From JAISDD01 sp031553935 (GTDB taxonomy: Bacteria > Bacillota > Syntrophomonadia > Syntrophomonadales > Syntrophomonadaceae), in NCBI GenBank assembly GCA_031553935.1, contig JAVBKS010000005.1, positions 1-64,000 on the forward strand: a stretch of DNA of 64,000 bases, given 5' to 3'. The notes beneath the pieces are model-generated. The model had not been told where the DNA came from. It did no database searches and was given only the letters and a program-made list of their open reading frames with translations. Every line of letters starts with the position of its first letter. The first letter of the stretch is position 1. Positions 54,267 through 63,167 of the stretch are shown here, piece by piece. Made by a program: the position numbers and the translations under genes.

Positions 54267-55676
54267 CTACCAGCGCGCGAATGGTTGTTTTTCCGGCACT
54301 TTCTGCCAATAAAGAGCGTCCTCAGACATAATTGCATACCAAGGGTCGTCAAAATCGGCTTCTGCTCGATTTTCGGAGGAATACAGTGAAAATGACGGCC
54401 ATCCCTGGGCGGCTATTTGTTGCAAGGCGGCATTAGCTATTTTATCGGGATTAATATCTTCGGAAGAGGTCTGACTGCGGACCTTGATATACTCTTCGGA
54501 GAATGCCATCGCCAGTTCGGTTGCCTTTCCCTCGCTTAATCCTGCCGCCATTGCCTGGCCTTTAATATTAAGATTATAGGTCTTAGTAAACGCCGTATTT
54601 AGATCAGCAATGTATCTGTCATAATGAGCCGCTGATATTTCGCCATTTTCTAGTTTAGTGTCCAAATGTCCCATTAGTTCTTCATAGCGCCGAGCATAGT
54701 CTATCATCTGGTTGCCCCTTACCCGGAAAACAATTGATAGAGAACGGGCTTCTTTCTCTATATCGCTCATGGTGGCGTTATTAGAAAAATCTACAATGCG
54801 GTCAATATTGCGTATATGGTTCAATGCCGCCGGTTCCGAGGAAATTGTTGATTTCCTATTCGGATCTAACTTAAGCGGCGGAGAATATGGGATAAGGGCA
54901 AGTTTATCCATACGGTCAAGCGCCTCATTCGCACTTTGAGACATGCCTAGTTTTCTGGCATCAGGCAAAGTTACGTCAACTCTTGAGTTTAATAGGCCCT
55001 TTCTGATTATATTTTCGCCGGCAATCGCCAAGGCGTTTTCCATGGAACCGGAGTTGTAGCGAATACGCAGATATTCTTGAAACAAAGCCTTTGTTGCTTC
55101 TCTTGCATGGTTACTATCATAGCTTAGAGCAGAATAATATTGAAGCTGGAGTTCAATTCCTACGCAGCGAGCATTCACGAACTTTTTGTCCAGTTCCGTA
55201 ATAAGCATATTTATCGCGTCATCATGGAATCCTTGTTTCTTGAGGTCGAGTATCTTAGCGCGGTGCCGTTCATAATAGGCAGCCACATCAATGGCATCAT
55301 TTCCATCTGGCTTAAAATCAATCTCAACGCTCACAGTATTGTCTTTGTAGACGAAGCGGTAGTCGTAGCTTCCAGCATATTTTGTAGACCCATCAAGATA
55401 ATATGAGAGGTCTCTGGGCTCATAAACATAGGCGGGACCGGGATCCACCGCCGCGCGCTGGGCTACTCTTTCTTCCATTTGCTCCACAAAACGCTTATAA
55501 ATTTCGCTGTTATTCAAAAATTCATACATTTGACTGCCAGGTTTTATCCTATGTTCTTCTCCTATGGGTTCATAAATAAACCAACCTCGGTTTTTAGGGA
55601 TTTTAAAGTCCGGTTCTTTATCAAACCATCCGTAAATTGGGTGGAAAAATTGTCCGGTAGAAAATGTAACTGTCAT
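54267..55676 (-). CDS. 469-residue soluble protein of unknown function
   Basis: I do not recognise this protein. It has no signal peptide or membrane helix. The N-terminus is aromatic-rich (FSTGQFFHPIYGWFDKEPDF), a middle region carries YDYRFVYKDNTVSVEIDFKP, and the second half is helical and charged. AAAGGAT lies upstream of the ATG. It lies 110 nt upstream of the AgrD-like gene on the same strand and may be co-expressed. Its content of surface helices and lack of enzyme motifs fits a secreted-substrate or phage-like protein, but nothing is proven. Confidence 0.75.
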   Translation of the reverse strand: MTVTFSTGQFFHPIYGWFDKEPDFKIPKNRGWFIYEPIGEEHRIKPGSQMYEFLNNSEIYKRFVEQMEERVAQRAAVDPGPAYVYEPRDLSYYLDGSTKYAGSYDYRFVYKDNTVSVEIDFKPDGNDAIDVAAYYERHRAKILDLKKQGFHDDAINMLITELDKKFVNARCVGIELQLQYYSALSYDSNHAREATKALFQEYLRIRYNSGSMENALAIAGENIIRKGLLNSRVDVTLPDARKLGMSQSANEALDRMDKLALIPYSPPLKLDPNRKSTISSEPAALNHIRNIDRIVDFSNNATMSDIEKEARSLSIVFRVRGNQMIDYARRYEELMGHLDTKLENGEISAAHYDRYIADLNTAFTKTYNLNIKGQAMAAGLSEGKATELAMAFSEEYIKVRSQTSSEDINPDKIANAALQQIAAQGWPSFSLYSSENRAEADFDDPWYAIMSEDALYWQKVPEKQPFARW

Positions 55677-56107
55677 TGCATCAATATCCTTTCATTATAT
55701 TTGAGCTTTTTATCACATTTAATAATAGCTGTAAAGTACATATTTTCTTTATCAACGAAACGATATGTAATTTAATTGGTTGTCATCAAAGACTTGCTAT
55801 AGTTAGAAAGATATGTCTTTAATTAATCTTCGATATAGATTTGCAATTTCTTGATAAAAATACGTCAAATTATATGTTGATTGCTGCCAAAAGCATGTTG
55901 GGTCCCAAAATATTTATTATGGGATAAATGTATTGATGAAATATTTGGAGGAAGTAAATGAAGGGTGTAACCAAAGGACTCAATGTGTAAATCTTGAATT
56001 GTTGCCATTGGATGTATCGTCTATTATAAGATGCTTGGGAAAGCTTTAAAACAATGATACAGGGATTAGGGCATAAAGATGTAGCCGTTTCAGAATTAAT
56101 TAAGAGA
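55677..56107. other. Gene-free interval
   Basis: About 430 nt upstream of the unknown protein gene and downstream of the MFS gene. A short frame beginning at 55960 after TTGGAGGAAG stops after ten codons. No other feature is recognised. Confidence 0.4.
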
Positions 56108-57316
56108 CTAAGTTCTGCCTGCTTCTAGAAGCTCCCGGTTATTTAGCATAAAGAAGCTGGTTAGGGCTAAGATTAAACCGGTTCCTATAAGCAGCCACTC
56201 AATTTTTATGATGTCAGCTAGGGGACCAAAGACTAAGATCCCAAGCGGCATTCCGATACTGGAGAGCATGGTGAGAAAGCCGAAAACTCGCCCTAGGAAT
56301 TCAGGATCAACTTTTTGCTGTAATATTACGGTGAAAGGGGTATTAAAAATCGGCATAAAAACTCCGATGATAGACATTACCGCCAAATAAGCCCAAAAAT
56401 TCGGAACTAAGCCTAAGGCGATGGACCCTAATCCAAAAGCGAAATAGGCCAGGGTCAAAGTGTGGTTGCGATTTTTAAAACCAGACCAAGTCATCATCAA
56501 AAAGCCTCCCAGCATCATCCCTAGTGAGAAAGCAACTTCAATTGCCGACAGACGCCAGGCGTCGCTGCCGAAGCTGCGGGCAACCTGTAAAGGCGTTAGG
56601 AATACGGAAGGCGATGCCATGATGAAAAAGATAGCGCAGAATGTAAACAATTGCTTGAGAAAATGATGCTTTCTAACATAATTGAGTCCATCAGCTAAAT
56701 CATGAAAATAGCTGGCTATTTCGCTTGCTTTCTTGACCATCTGTTTGGGGAGAGGCAAAAACAGGATTAATATAGAAATAGCAAGGGCCGCAGTAATGAC
56801 ATCAATAAAAAAGATGGCTTCTATAGTCGTAAAAGTAATTAATGTCGCTGCTATCATAGGTGAAACCAAAAACAAGAAGGACTGAAGCGTACTGTTAGTG
56901 GCATTCACTTTCATCAGATATTTATCCGGAACTATTTGCGGAATTATAGCACCGACTGCCGGCATTTGAATTCCTTGACCCAGTCCTCTAATCGCTAAAG
57001 CGATAAAAAGCAGCCAAATGTATTTATATCCCATTAAAAATAGAATAGCTAAAACAAAAGTGGTAAGAGCAATTGCTGCATCAGCAATAACAATTATTAG
57101 TTTTCGGTTATAACGATCCGCCCATACACCTCCGAAAGGAGAAATAATAAATGTCGGAATAAAACCGCAGATTATGGCAATCATCATCATGACACCGGAC
57201 TTGGTTTGCAAGGTTATGTACCAAGTTATGGCATATTGAACCAAAGAGCTCCCGAAAAGGGAGATAGTCTGACTTGTCAAAAAGAAGACAATATTTTTTT
57301 TCCAGGATGTGTTCAT
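56108..57316 (-). CDS. MFS transporter, macrolide-efflux (MefA)-like
   Basis: The 402-residue protein has about 12 membrane helices and the MFS loop FGGVWADRYNRKLIIVIADA. The N-terminal SQTISLFGSSLVQYAITWYI is typical of the Mef/YfmO-type drug efflux group. The substrate is unknown; similarity to macrolide pumps does not prove resistance. The start is ATG with a moderate AAGGG upstream. It follows the phosphoesterase gene by 24 nt. Confidence 0.88.
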   Translation of the reverse strand: MNTSWKKNIVFFLTSQTISLFGSSLVQYAITWYITLQTKSGVMMMIAIICGFIPTFIISPFGGVWADRYNRKLIIVIADAAIALTTFVLAILFLMGYKYIWLLFIALAIRGLGQGIQMPAVGAIIPQIVPDKYLMKVNATNSTLQSFLFLVSPMIAATLITFTTIEAIFFIDVITAALAISILILFLPLPKQMVKKASEIASYFHDLADGLNYVRKHHFLKQLFTFCAIFFIMASPSVFLTPLQVARSFGSDAWRLSAIEVAFSLGMMLGGFLMMTWSGFKNRNHTLTLAYFAFGLGSIALGLVPNFWAYLAVMSIIGVFMPIFNTPFTVILQQKVDPEFLGRVFGFLTMLSSIGMPLGILVFGPLADIIKIEWLLIGTGLILALTSFFMLNNRELLEAGRT

Positions 57317-57339
57317 AGTGAGTTCCCTTCATTAATCTA

Positions 57340-58485
57340 TCAAGAAAAAGTAATATTACATACTACCATTTCGGGATGGTTACCAATTCTTACCGGAGGT
57401 CCCCAAGTTCCATAACCATTAGAAATAATAGCTTGGAAGCTTCCATTTATATAATGACCCCAATCCAAAGCGTATATTTTCGAAGTCAAAAAATTATTAG
57501 GGAAAAATTGACCTTTGTGAGTATGGCCGGAAAATTGCAAATCGATTCCACTTGCACTAGGCAGAATTAAATTAGTGGGCTGGTGATCTAATAGAATCAC
57601 CGGCAAGCGTTCAGTGGGAATTTTTTGCATTAGATCAGGCAGCTCAAGCCGTGTGCCCCGGTCTGACCGCGAAAAACTCTTAATAGATGCATCTATACGG
57701 CCTGCAATATACAAGGAATCATTAATATTATCGAAGTCATCATTAAGAACATGTATGCCGGCATCAGTCAGCCATTTATTAAAATTGTCCTGCTGGTTGC
57801 TGATGAATTCATGATTACCAGAAACTGCATAAGTGCCAATAGTTGGATTAAGTTCAGACATAATAGCAGTTAGGTTTTCTGCAAAATCAGGCGAAATACC
57901 CTCATCGATTATATCCCCAACTAGAAAGATAAGATCAGGTTTTTGGGCATTAGCGGCAGTGACCATTTCTCTTAAGTTATTCTCTCCATAAATCCAACCC
58001 AAATGCATATCAGAAACCATAACAATGCGCAAGTTTTCCAGCGGGCTTTGCTTTTTAGGAAGAACTAAATCGTAATTAGTGATAACGTGGCTTCGGGCAT
58101 TAATAGTTCCGTAGCAGCATATTACAAAGAGCAGCAAAATTACTCCACCAGCAACTTGCGGAGCAGAAAGCGGGAACGGCTGCAGTTGAGGAAAAAAGTT
58201 TATTAGCAACTGAATCAACTCAATAGCAATTAAAATGAGGGAAGAATAATAAACTATGAAAAGCCAATAAGAGCCCCAGAAATTGAATAATTGTGCCAGC
58301 GAATAGGGCAATTTGCTCTCAATAATTCGCATAAGCGGAAAAACCAATGCGGAAGCAATAATGAAAATCAAAAATGCCCAGGCCAGTTTGGAGGAGTATG
58401 GTTGAATACTCAACCAGGTTTTGCGCGCAATATATACATGCACTAATGCATAAAGTGTTAGAAATATACTTATGAAATAACCCAT
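57340..58485 (-). CDS. Membrane-anchored metallophosphoesterase
   Basis: The 381-residue protein has about four N-terminal membrane helices and a C-terminal calcineurin-like domain with VSDMHLGW, VGDIIDEG, SGNHEF, LLDHQP and SGHTHKGQFFP, the complete metal-binding set. The YkuE/YaeI-like family removes phosphate from lipids or nucleotides; the substrate is unknown. It probably forms an operon with the MFS gene. Confidence 0.9.
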   Translation of the reverse strand: MGYFISIFLTLYALVHVYIARKTWLSIQPYSSKLAWAFLIFIIASALVFPLMRIIESKLPYSLAQLFNFWGSYWLFIVYYSSLILIAIELIQLLINFFPQLQPFPLSAPQVAGGVILLLFVICCYGTINARSHVITNYDLVLPKKQSPLENLRIVMVSDMHLGWIYGENNLREMVTAANAQKPDLIFLVGDIIDEGISPDFAENLTAIMSELNPTIGTYAVSGNHEFISNQQDNFNKWLTDAGIHVLNDDFDNINDSLYIAGRIDASIKSFSRSDRGTRLELPDLMQKIPTERLPVILLDHQPTNLILPSASGIDLQFSGHTHKGQFFPNNFLTSKIYALDWGHYINGSFQAIISNGYGTWGPPVRIGNHPEMVVCNITFS

Positions 58486-58652
58486 GTTACCTTGTTCTCC
58501 CTTTAGATGCTTCAAGAGATATTATACAGTTGATGGGAAACAACTACAAGTTAAGAAGTTTCAAGAGTATTCAAGTGTAGTTAATAACAAAGTGATGAGG
58601 TAAAATATTATTGGAAGAGTCAGGCTTGGCAGGCTAAGTTGCGGAGGAAATT

Positions 58653-60107
58653 ATGGCTTGGTTGGATTGGTCCTCAATTAATAATGTATTGTTGATATTA
58701 AATATCGTCTTTGTACTAACGGTGATAATCTTTGAACGCCGCAATCCAACGGCTACTTTAACTTGGGTGTTGGCACTCCTTTTTATTCCGGTAATCGGTT
58801 TTTTATTTTATTTGTTTTTCGGCCAAGATCTTCGTAAAAAAAGGCTGTTTTACTTTAAGGAGGAAGAAGAAAGGATTTATCTATCTGCTCTGGAACAGCA
58901 GCAGCAATCCATAAATAATGAGAGTACTTTTTTTAATCACGAGTATACCGGCAACTACCTAGACTTAATAAATATGCAAATAAATAGTAATAAAGCTTTT
59001 TATACGCAGAATAATCATGTCAAGATATTTAATTCCGGGCCGCAATTATTTCCGGCTCTCCTAAGCAGCATTATGGCAGCGCGGCATTTTATTCATGTTG
59101 AGTATTATATAATAAATAATGATACCTTGGGGCGACAGTTTTTAGATGCGCTGGTCGCTAAAGCTGAGGAAGGGTTAGAAGTGAAACTGGTTTATGATGG
59201 CATCGGTTGTGCCCGGGTTTCCAAAAAATTCTTTCGCCGCTTGGAAAAAGCGGGTGGCGTAGTAGTTGAATTCTATCCTCCATTTATTCCTTATCTAAGC
59301 ACACGTATTAATTATCGCAATCATCGCAAAATATGCGTCATTGATGGGAGAGAGGCATATATGGGAGGATTTAACATTGGCGATGAATATAATGGTAATT
59401 CAAAAGATTTTTCCTTTTGGCGCGATACTCATTTGCAGATTGTTGGTGAAGCTGTCAACAGTTTGGAGTTGAGATTCTTTTTGGATTGGCGCTACGCTGC
59501 AGATGAACACTGTGATTACAACGCTTCGCATTATCCTGTCATACCTGAGAATTCAGGCAAGACGGGAATACAGATTGTTTCCAGTGGTCCGGACTCCAAG
59601 TGGCCGTCGATAAAGCATGGCTATTTGCAATTGATTAATAAAGCTCGAAAAAGCGTATATATTCAAACCCCGTATTTTATACCGGACGAAACCATATTAG
59701 AGTCATTAAAGACGGCAGCTCTTTCGGGCATAGATGTGAGGCTCATGATTCCAGATAAAGGAGACCATGCATTTATTCATTGGGCTACCCTTTCTTATAT
59801 CGGTGAATTATTGGAGGCCGGAGTGCGTGTTTACAGATATTACAAAGGGTTTTTGCATAGTAAGGTCGTCATTAGTGATGCTTTTGCAGCTTCGGTAGGA
59901 ACTGCCAATTTTGATATTCGCAGCTTTAAATTGAACTTTGAGGTCAATGCCTTTATTTTTGACCCCAAATTGGGCCAGGAACTATTTGATGAATTCAAAA
60001 AAGACATCATTGAGTGTCATGAGGTTAAATTGGTTGATTATGATCGGCGTACACGCTTGAGTAAATTTGAAGAAGCCTTTGCTCGTATATTGTCACCTTT
60101 GCTGTAG
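58653..60107 (+). CDS. cls: Cardiolipin synthase
   Basis: The 484-residue phospholipase-D-family enzyme joins two phosphatidylglycerols. It has two N-terminal membrane helices and two HKD motifs: NHRKICVIDGREAYMGGFNI and LHSKVVISDAFAASVGTANF. The length is normal. GCGGAGG precedes the ATG. Confidence 0.95.
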   Translation: MAWLDWSSINNVLLILNIVFVLTVIIFERRNPTATLTWVLALLFIPVIGFLFYLFFGQDLRKKRLFYFKEEEERIYLSALEQQQQSINNESTFFNHEYTGNYLDLINMQINSNKAFYTQNNHVKIFNSGPQLFPALLSSIMAARHFIHVEYYIINNDTLGRQFLDALVAKAEEGLEVKLVYDGIGCARVSKKFFRRLEKAGGVVVEFYPPFIPYLSTRINYRNHRKICVIDGREAYMGGFNIGDEYNGNSKDFSFWRDTHLQIVGEAVNSLELRFFLDWRYAADEHCDYNASHYPVIPENSGKTGIQIVSSGPDSKWPSIKHGYLQLINKARKSVYIQTPYFIPDETILESLKTAALSGIDVRLMIPDKGDHAFIHWATLSYIGELLEAGVRVYRYYKGFLHSKVVISDAFAASVGTANFDIRSFKLNFEVNAFIFDPKLGQELFDEFKKDIIECHEVKLVDYDRRTRLSKFEEAFARILSPLL

Positions 60108-60152
60108 AGTTGTATTAGACAAGCAGAAAATGTATTTAAGGAGGGGTTGTTT

Positions 60153-61127
60153 ATGGTTCTTGAAGTTTTTAAGGATGTATACAAAATTGAAGTGCCGCTT
60201 CCGAGAAATCCGCTTAAGATAATCAATACCTATCTAGTTAAAGGCGATGAACGCGACTTATTAATTGATAATGGGTTCTCCTTTGATGAATGCGAGCGTG
60301 TGCTAATGTCGGGCTTAAATGAGTTAGGAGTGAACCTAGATAAACTTGATCATTTTATTACGCACCATCATGCTGATCATGCAGGATTATTATACAGACT
60401 GTTTCGCAAGGACTCTAATATTTTTATCAGTGAGCTGGAAGCCACGCTTCTGAAGATGAGTACACGCGATGAATTATGGCTGCAGCTTAATAAAATTGCC
60501 AAGCGGCATGGTTTTCCTTTCGATCTTAATGAAGGCTACCGCGTTATTAGAAAAATGGTGGGTACAGACGATGACTGCGAGAGCAGATTCCGCTTTGTTG
60601 CCGACCAGGATGAAATAAGGGTTGGAGAATTCCACTTTAAGTGTTTGTTTACTCCCGGTCACTCCATCGGTCACATGAGCTTGTTAGAAGAAAACAAGAA
60701 ACTTTTGTTTTCCGGAGATCATATAATGGCTGAAATAACACCTTCACTGCAATTTTGGGGAAATCGCGGAGATCCATTGGAGCAGTATTATGATAGCCTT
60801 GCAAAATTAAAAGATTTAGACATTAGTCTAGTTTTACCAAGTCATCGCAGGAGCTTAACTGATTTGAAAGCCCGGGTCAATGAATTGATTGCGCATCACC
60901 ATGAGCGTTCGCAAGAAACTTTGCATGCCATTACAGTTGAAACGGGCAATGCGTTTGAGATTGCTAGTAAGTTGAGTTGGGATGTACCTGGCGGATGGGA
61001 AGAACTCCCGCCACATCAGAAATGGATGGCGACCGGAGAAACCTTATCTCATCTGATTAATCTTGTCAATAAAGGGCAGGCAATAATAAACAAAGAGGGA
61101 GAGACAGTTAAGTTTTCACGGCAATAA
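60153..61127 (+). CDS. Metallo-beta-lactamase-fold hydrolase
   Basis: The 324-residue protein has the MBL metal sites THHHADHAGL, the later histidine in PGHSIGHMS and Asp in SGDHIM. The C-terminal extension has ELPPHQKWMATGETLSHL, seen in the glyoxalase-II-like/RNase-Z-like group of unknown substrates. ATG 60153 has AAGGAGGGG upstream. It lies 45 nt behind cls and may be co-transcribed. Confidence 0.88.
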   Translation: MVLEVFKDVYKIEVPLPRNPLKIINTYLVKGDERDLLIDNGFSFDECERVLMSGLNELGVNLDKLDHFITHHHADHAGLLYRLFRKDSNIFISELEATLLKMSTRDELWLQLNKIAKRHGFPFDLNEGYRVIRKMVGTDDDCESRFRFVADQDEIRVGEFHFKCLFTPGHSIGHMSLLEENKKLLFSGDHIMAEITPSLQFWGNRGDPLEQYYDSLAKLKDLDISLVLPSHRRSLTDLKARVNELIAHHHERSQETLHAITVETGNAFEIASKLSWDVPGGWEELPPHQKWMATGETLSHLINLVNKGQAIINKEGETVKFSRQ

Positions 61128-61399
61128 TTGTGTCAGCTCCAATTGTTTTTTGTAAGAAATAGTAACACAATAGTGGCATTGTTAATATGATATTACATGA
61201 TTAATTATTCACAATGCTTTACAAAATAAAACATTAAAACTAAAATATAGACAAATAAAGACCATTTAATTAGATTCAGTGAAAAAGAGCTCTCATACCG
61301 ATCTTATTGTTATTCTCCTAGGGAAGGCCTTCTTGATCAATGCTGAAATAATGGTAGGTTTGTCGTGAATGTTAGGTGGATAAATAATAGGTGGTTAAT

Positions 61400-62014
61400 A
61401 TGGAAAAAAGAATTACATTACTTAAGAAATTCTTAGTTGTCAACAAAGAGACAACGAGAGCTAGGAAAACAAAGATCGAAAAAAATCCTTTTGAAGGAAT
61501 AGGAACCGAGGCCTTACCGTATTTATTAAAATCAGAGCATGATTTGGTGAAGATGGCTTGGTTAATAAACCAAGGGATAAGACCATTTTCGGAGTCTGGA
61601 ATTCATTGGCAATTAGTAGATGATATTCATCTGACCAGATTCCAATCAGGGAAAGGCTGGACTCCAATAGGTTCTTATCAGGACAATAAGCCTTTTCAAG
61701 GTTATTTCCACGGCAATGGCAAGGTTATCAGCAATGTGTATATTAATAATCCTCTGGCCGACTATCAAGGTTTCTTTGGTTTTGTAAAAGGCGGCAGGAT
61801 AGAGGAACTAGGAGTTATCGACTGTAATATAACGGGTGACAAGTGTACTGGGGTGATCGCCGGCCGAGTTATGATGGCGGCAATTTTTAGAAGCTTCTCA
61901 ACAGGAAAACTTTTTGGAAGCAGCTGTGTTGCCGGCGGAATAGTTGGTGAAATAAAGAAAGCATTTCTTTCCGATTGCTATTCGAAAGCGAATGTAATAA
62001 TTGGGACTCATTAG
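61400..62014 (+). CDS. GLUG-repeat protein
   Basis: The 204-residue protein has a basic N-terminus and a repeat region of GLUG type: GWTPIGSYQDNKPFQGYFHG, NGKVISNVYINN, YQGFFGFVKGGRIEELGVID and VAGGIVGEIKKAFLSDCYSK. GLUG repeats form beta structures often found in surface proteins. No signal peptide is seen. AGGTGG precedes the ATG. Its function is unknown. Confidence 0.8.
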   Translation: MEKRITLLKKFLVVNKETTRARKTKIEKNPFEGIGTEALPYLLKSEHDLVKMAWLINQGIRPFSESGIHWQLVDDIHLTRFQSGKGWTPIGSYQDNKPFQGYFHGNGKVISNVYINNPLADYQGFFGFVKGGRIEELGVIDCNITGDKCTGVIAGRVMMAAIFRSFSTGKLFGSSCVAGGIVGEIKKAFLSDCYSKANVIIGTH

Positions 62015-62035
62015 AGGAAATCCAGATAATAAGTT

Positions 62036-62073
62036 AAGGCGATTCTGTTTTTTGGCATTCGGAATCGCCTTTT
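62036..62073. terminator. Terminator between GLUG and Ldt genes
   Basis: AAGGCGATTC (62036-62045) pairs with GAATCGCCTT (62062-62071), then TTTAATTT. It can serve both converging genes. Confidence 0.82.
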
Positions 62074-62082
62074 AATTTGTAC

Positions 62083-63048
62083 TTATATTAAGCCCATAGC
62101 CTTATAAGTAGTTTTATCTACCCTTCCGTTTGGGGGCAAATCGTGCCATACCTGAAAATATTTTACTGCCAATTCGGTCATACGCCCATACCGGCCATCA
62201 GCCCGGTCGAATTCTATTCGAAGTTCCTTTAAACGACTCTGAACATATACGACTTTTTGTCCGCTATCGTTTAGTTTTAGTGGCACAGGCTGCAGATTTC
62301 GGGGAAACATCTTGCCGTTCTCAACAATCTTGACGGTGGTGCCGACCGGAACTTGCGGAAAAAGTTTTTCCACATCTTTATTTAACATGCGTATGCATCC
62401 ATGGGAGGCATTATTGCCAATCGAGCCCGGCTTATTCGTTCCATGAATTCCGTATATTCCCCATGGAACATTGAGTCCCATCCAGCGAGTACCAAAGCCT
62501 CCGCCCCAATTCTGAGACTTATGAACGACGCGCCACTCACCTAAGGGACTAGGGGTTTTGCTTTTCCCTACAGCGATGGGGTAATCTGCAATAATTTTCT
62601 CACCCGCGAATAGGGTTAGACGGTGTTTAGCTAGATCAATACTAATGAGAAGCGGATCTTTCGATTCAGTTGCAGAACTACCGGCGCCCTTTTCGGGGTT
62701 AGCAACTGACGAAAGCATAAGCGCATCCCAGGTGTTACGGCTTACAATTCCTGCGCCGGCAATGCTGCGGGAGTCATTAAAGGTTGCTACCGCCTCAGCA
62801 GTAACTTGATCAAATACTCCATCTACTTTGATATCATATGCAAGTTCATGTAAACGAGCTTGCACCAACCAAACGGCATCGCCTTGGAGGGGAGGATTAG
62901 TTAGACAAAGTACAGGATAATCAGTGCCGTCAATAATAATGGGTTTATTAGTGTCATTAAACGGACTGTCACCTTTTGCTTCCTGGGGCGTAATGATTGC
63001 ACTGGCAACTATACTGAATAATATAGCTATAATGATGATGAGTCGAAT
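62083..63048 (-). CDS. L,D-transpeptidase (YkuD) with two peptidoglycan-binding domains
   Basis: The 321-residue exported enzyme would cross-link peptidoglycan. The YkuD domain has HGTNKPGS and the catalytic SHGCIRM; peptidoglycan-binding domains flank it, before (VQARLHELAYDIKVDG) and after (VQSRLKELRIEFDRADG). A frame starting at 62868 lacks a signal peptide and cuts the first domain. Upstream the same frame is open to ATT 63048, preceded by AAGGAGGG, and encodes a signal peptide (RLIIIIAILFSIVASAI). I infer a rare ATT start; no ATG, GTG or TTG exists there. Confidence 0.85.
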   Translation of the reverse strand: MRLIIIIAILFSIVASAIITPQEAKGDSPFNDTNKPIIIDGTDYPVLCLTNPPLQGDAVWLVQARLHELAYDIKVDGVFDQVTAEAVATFNDSRSIAGAGIVSRNTWDALMLSSVANPEKGAGSSATESKDPLLISIDLAKHRLTLFAGEKIIADYPIAVGKSKTPSPLGEWRVVHKSQNWGGGFGTRWMGLNVPWGIYGIHGTNKPGSIGNNASHGCIRMLNKDVEKLFPQVPVGTTVKIVENGKMFPRNLQPVPLKLNDSGQKVVYVQSRLKELRIEFDRADGRYGRMTELAVKYFQVWHDLPPNGRVDKTTYKAMGLI

Positions 63049-63167
63049 AGCGCTCCCTCCTTAATTGTATACTTCTAAATAAATATGATTGCGCACGGAA
63101 AAAAGTCCAATAGCAATTATTTTCCTAACAGGACTATAGCGGCTATTATGAATTATGATGTTATGGC

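Noticed and set aside
55140..55775. Plus-strand frames opposite the 469-residue protein
   Set aside because: No ribosome binding sites; shadows of the real gene.
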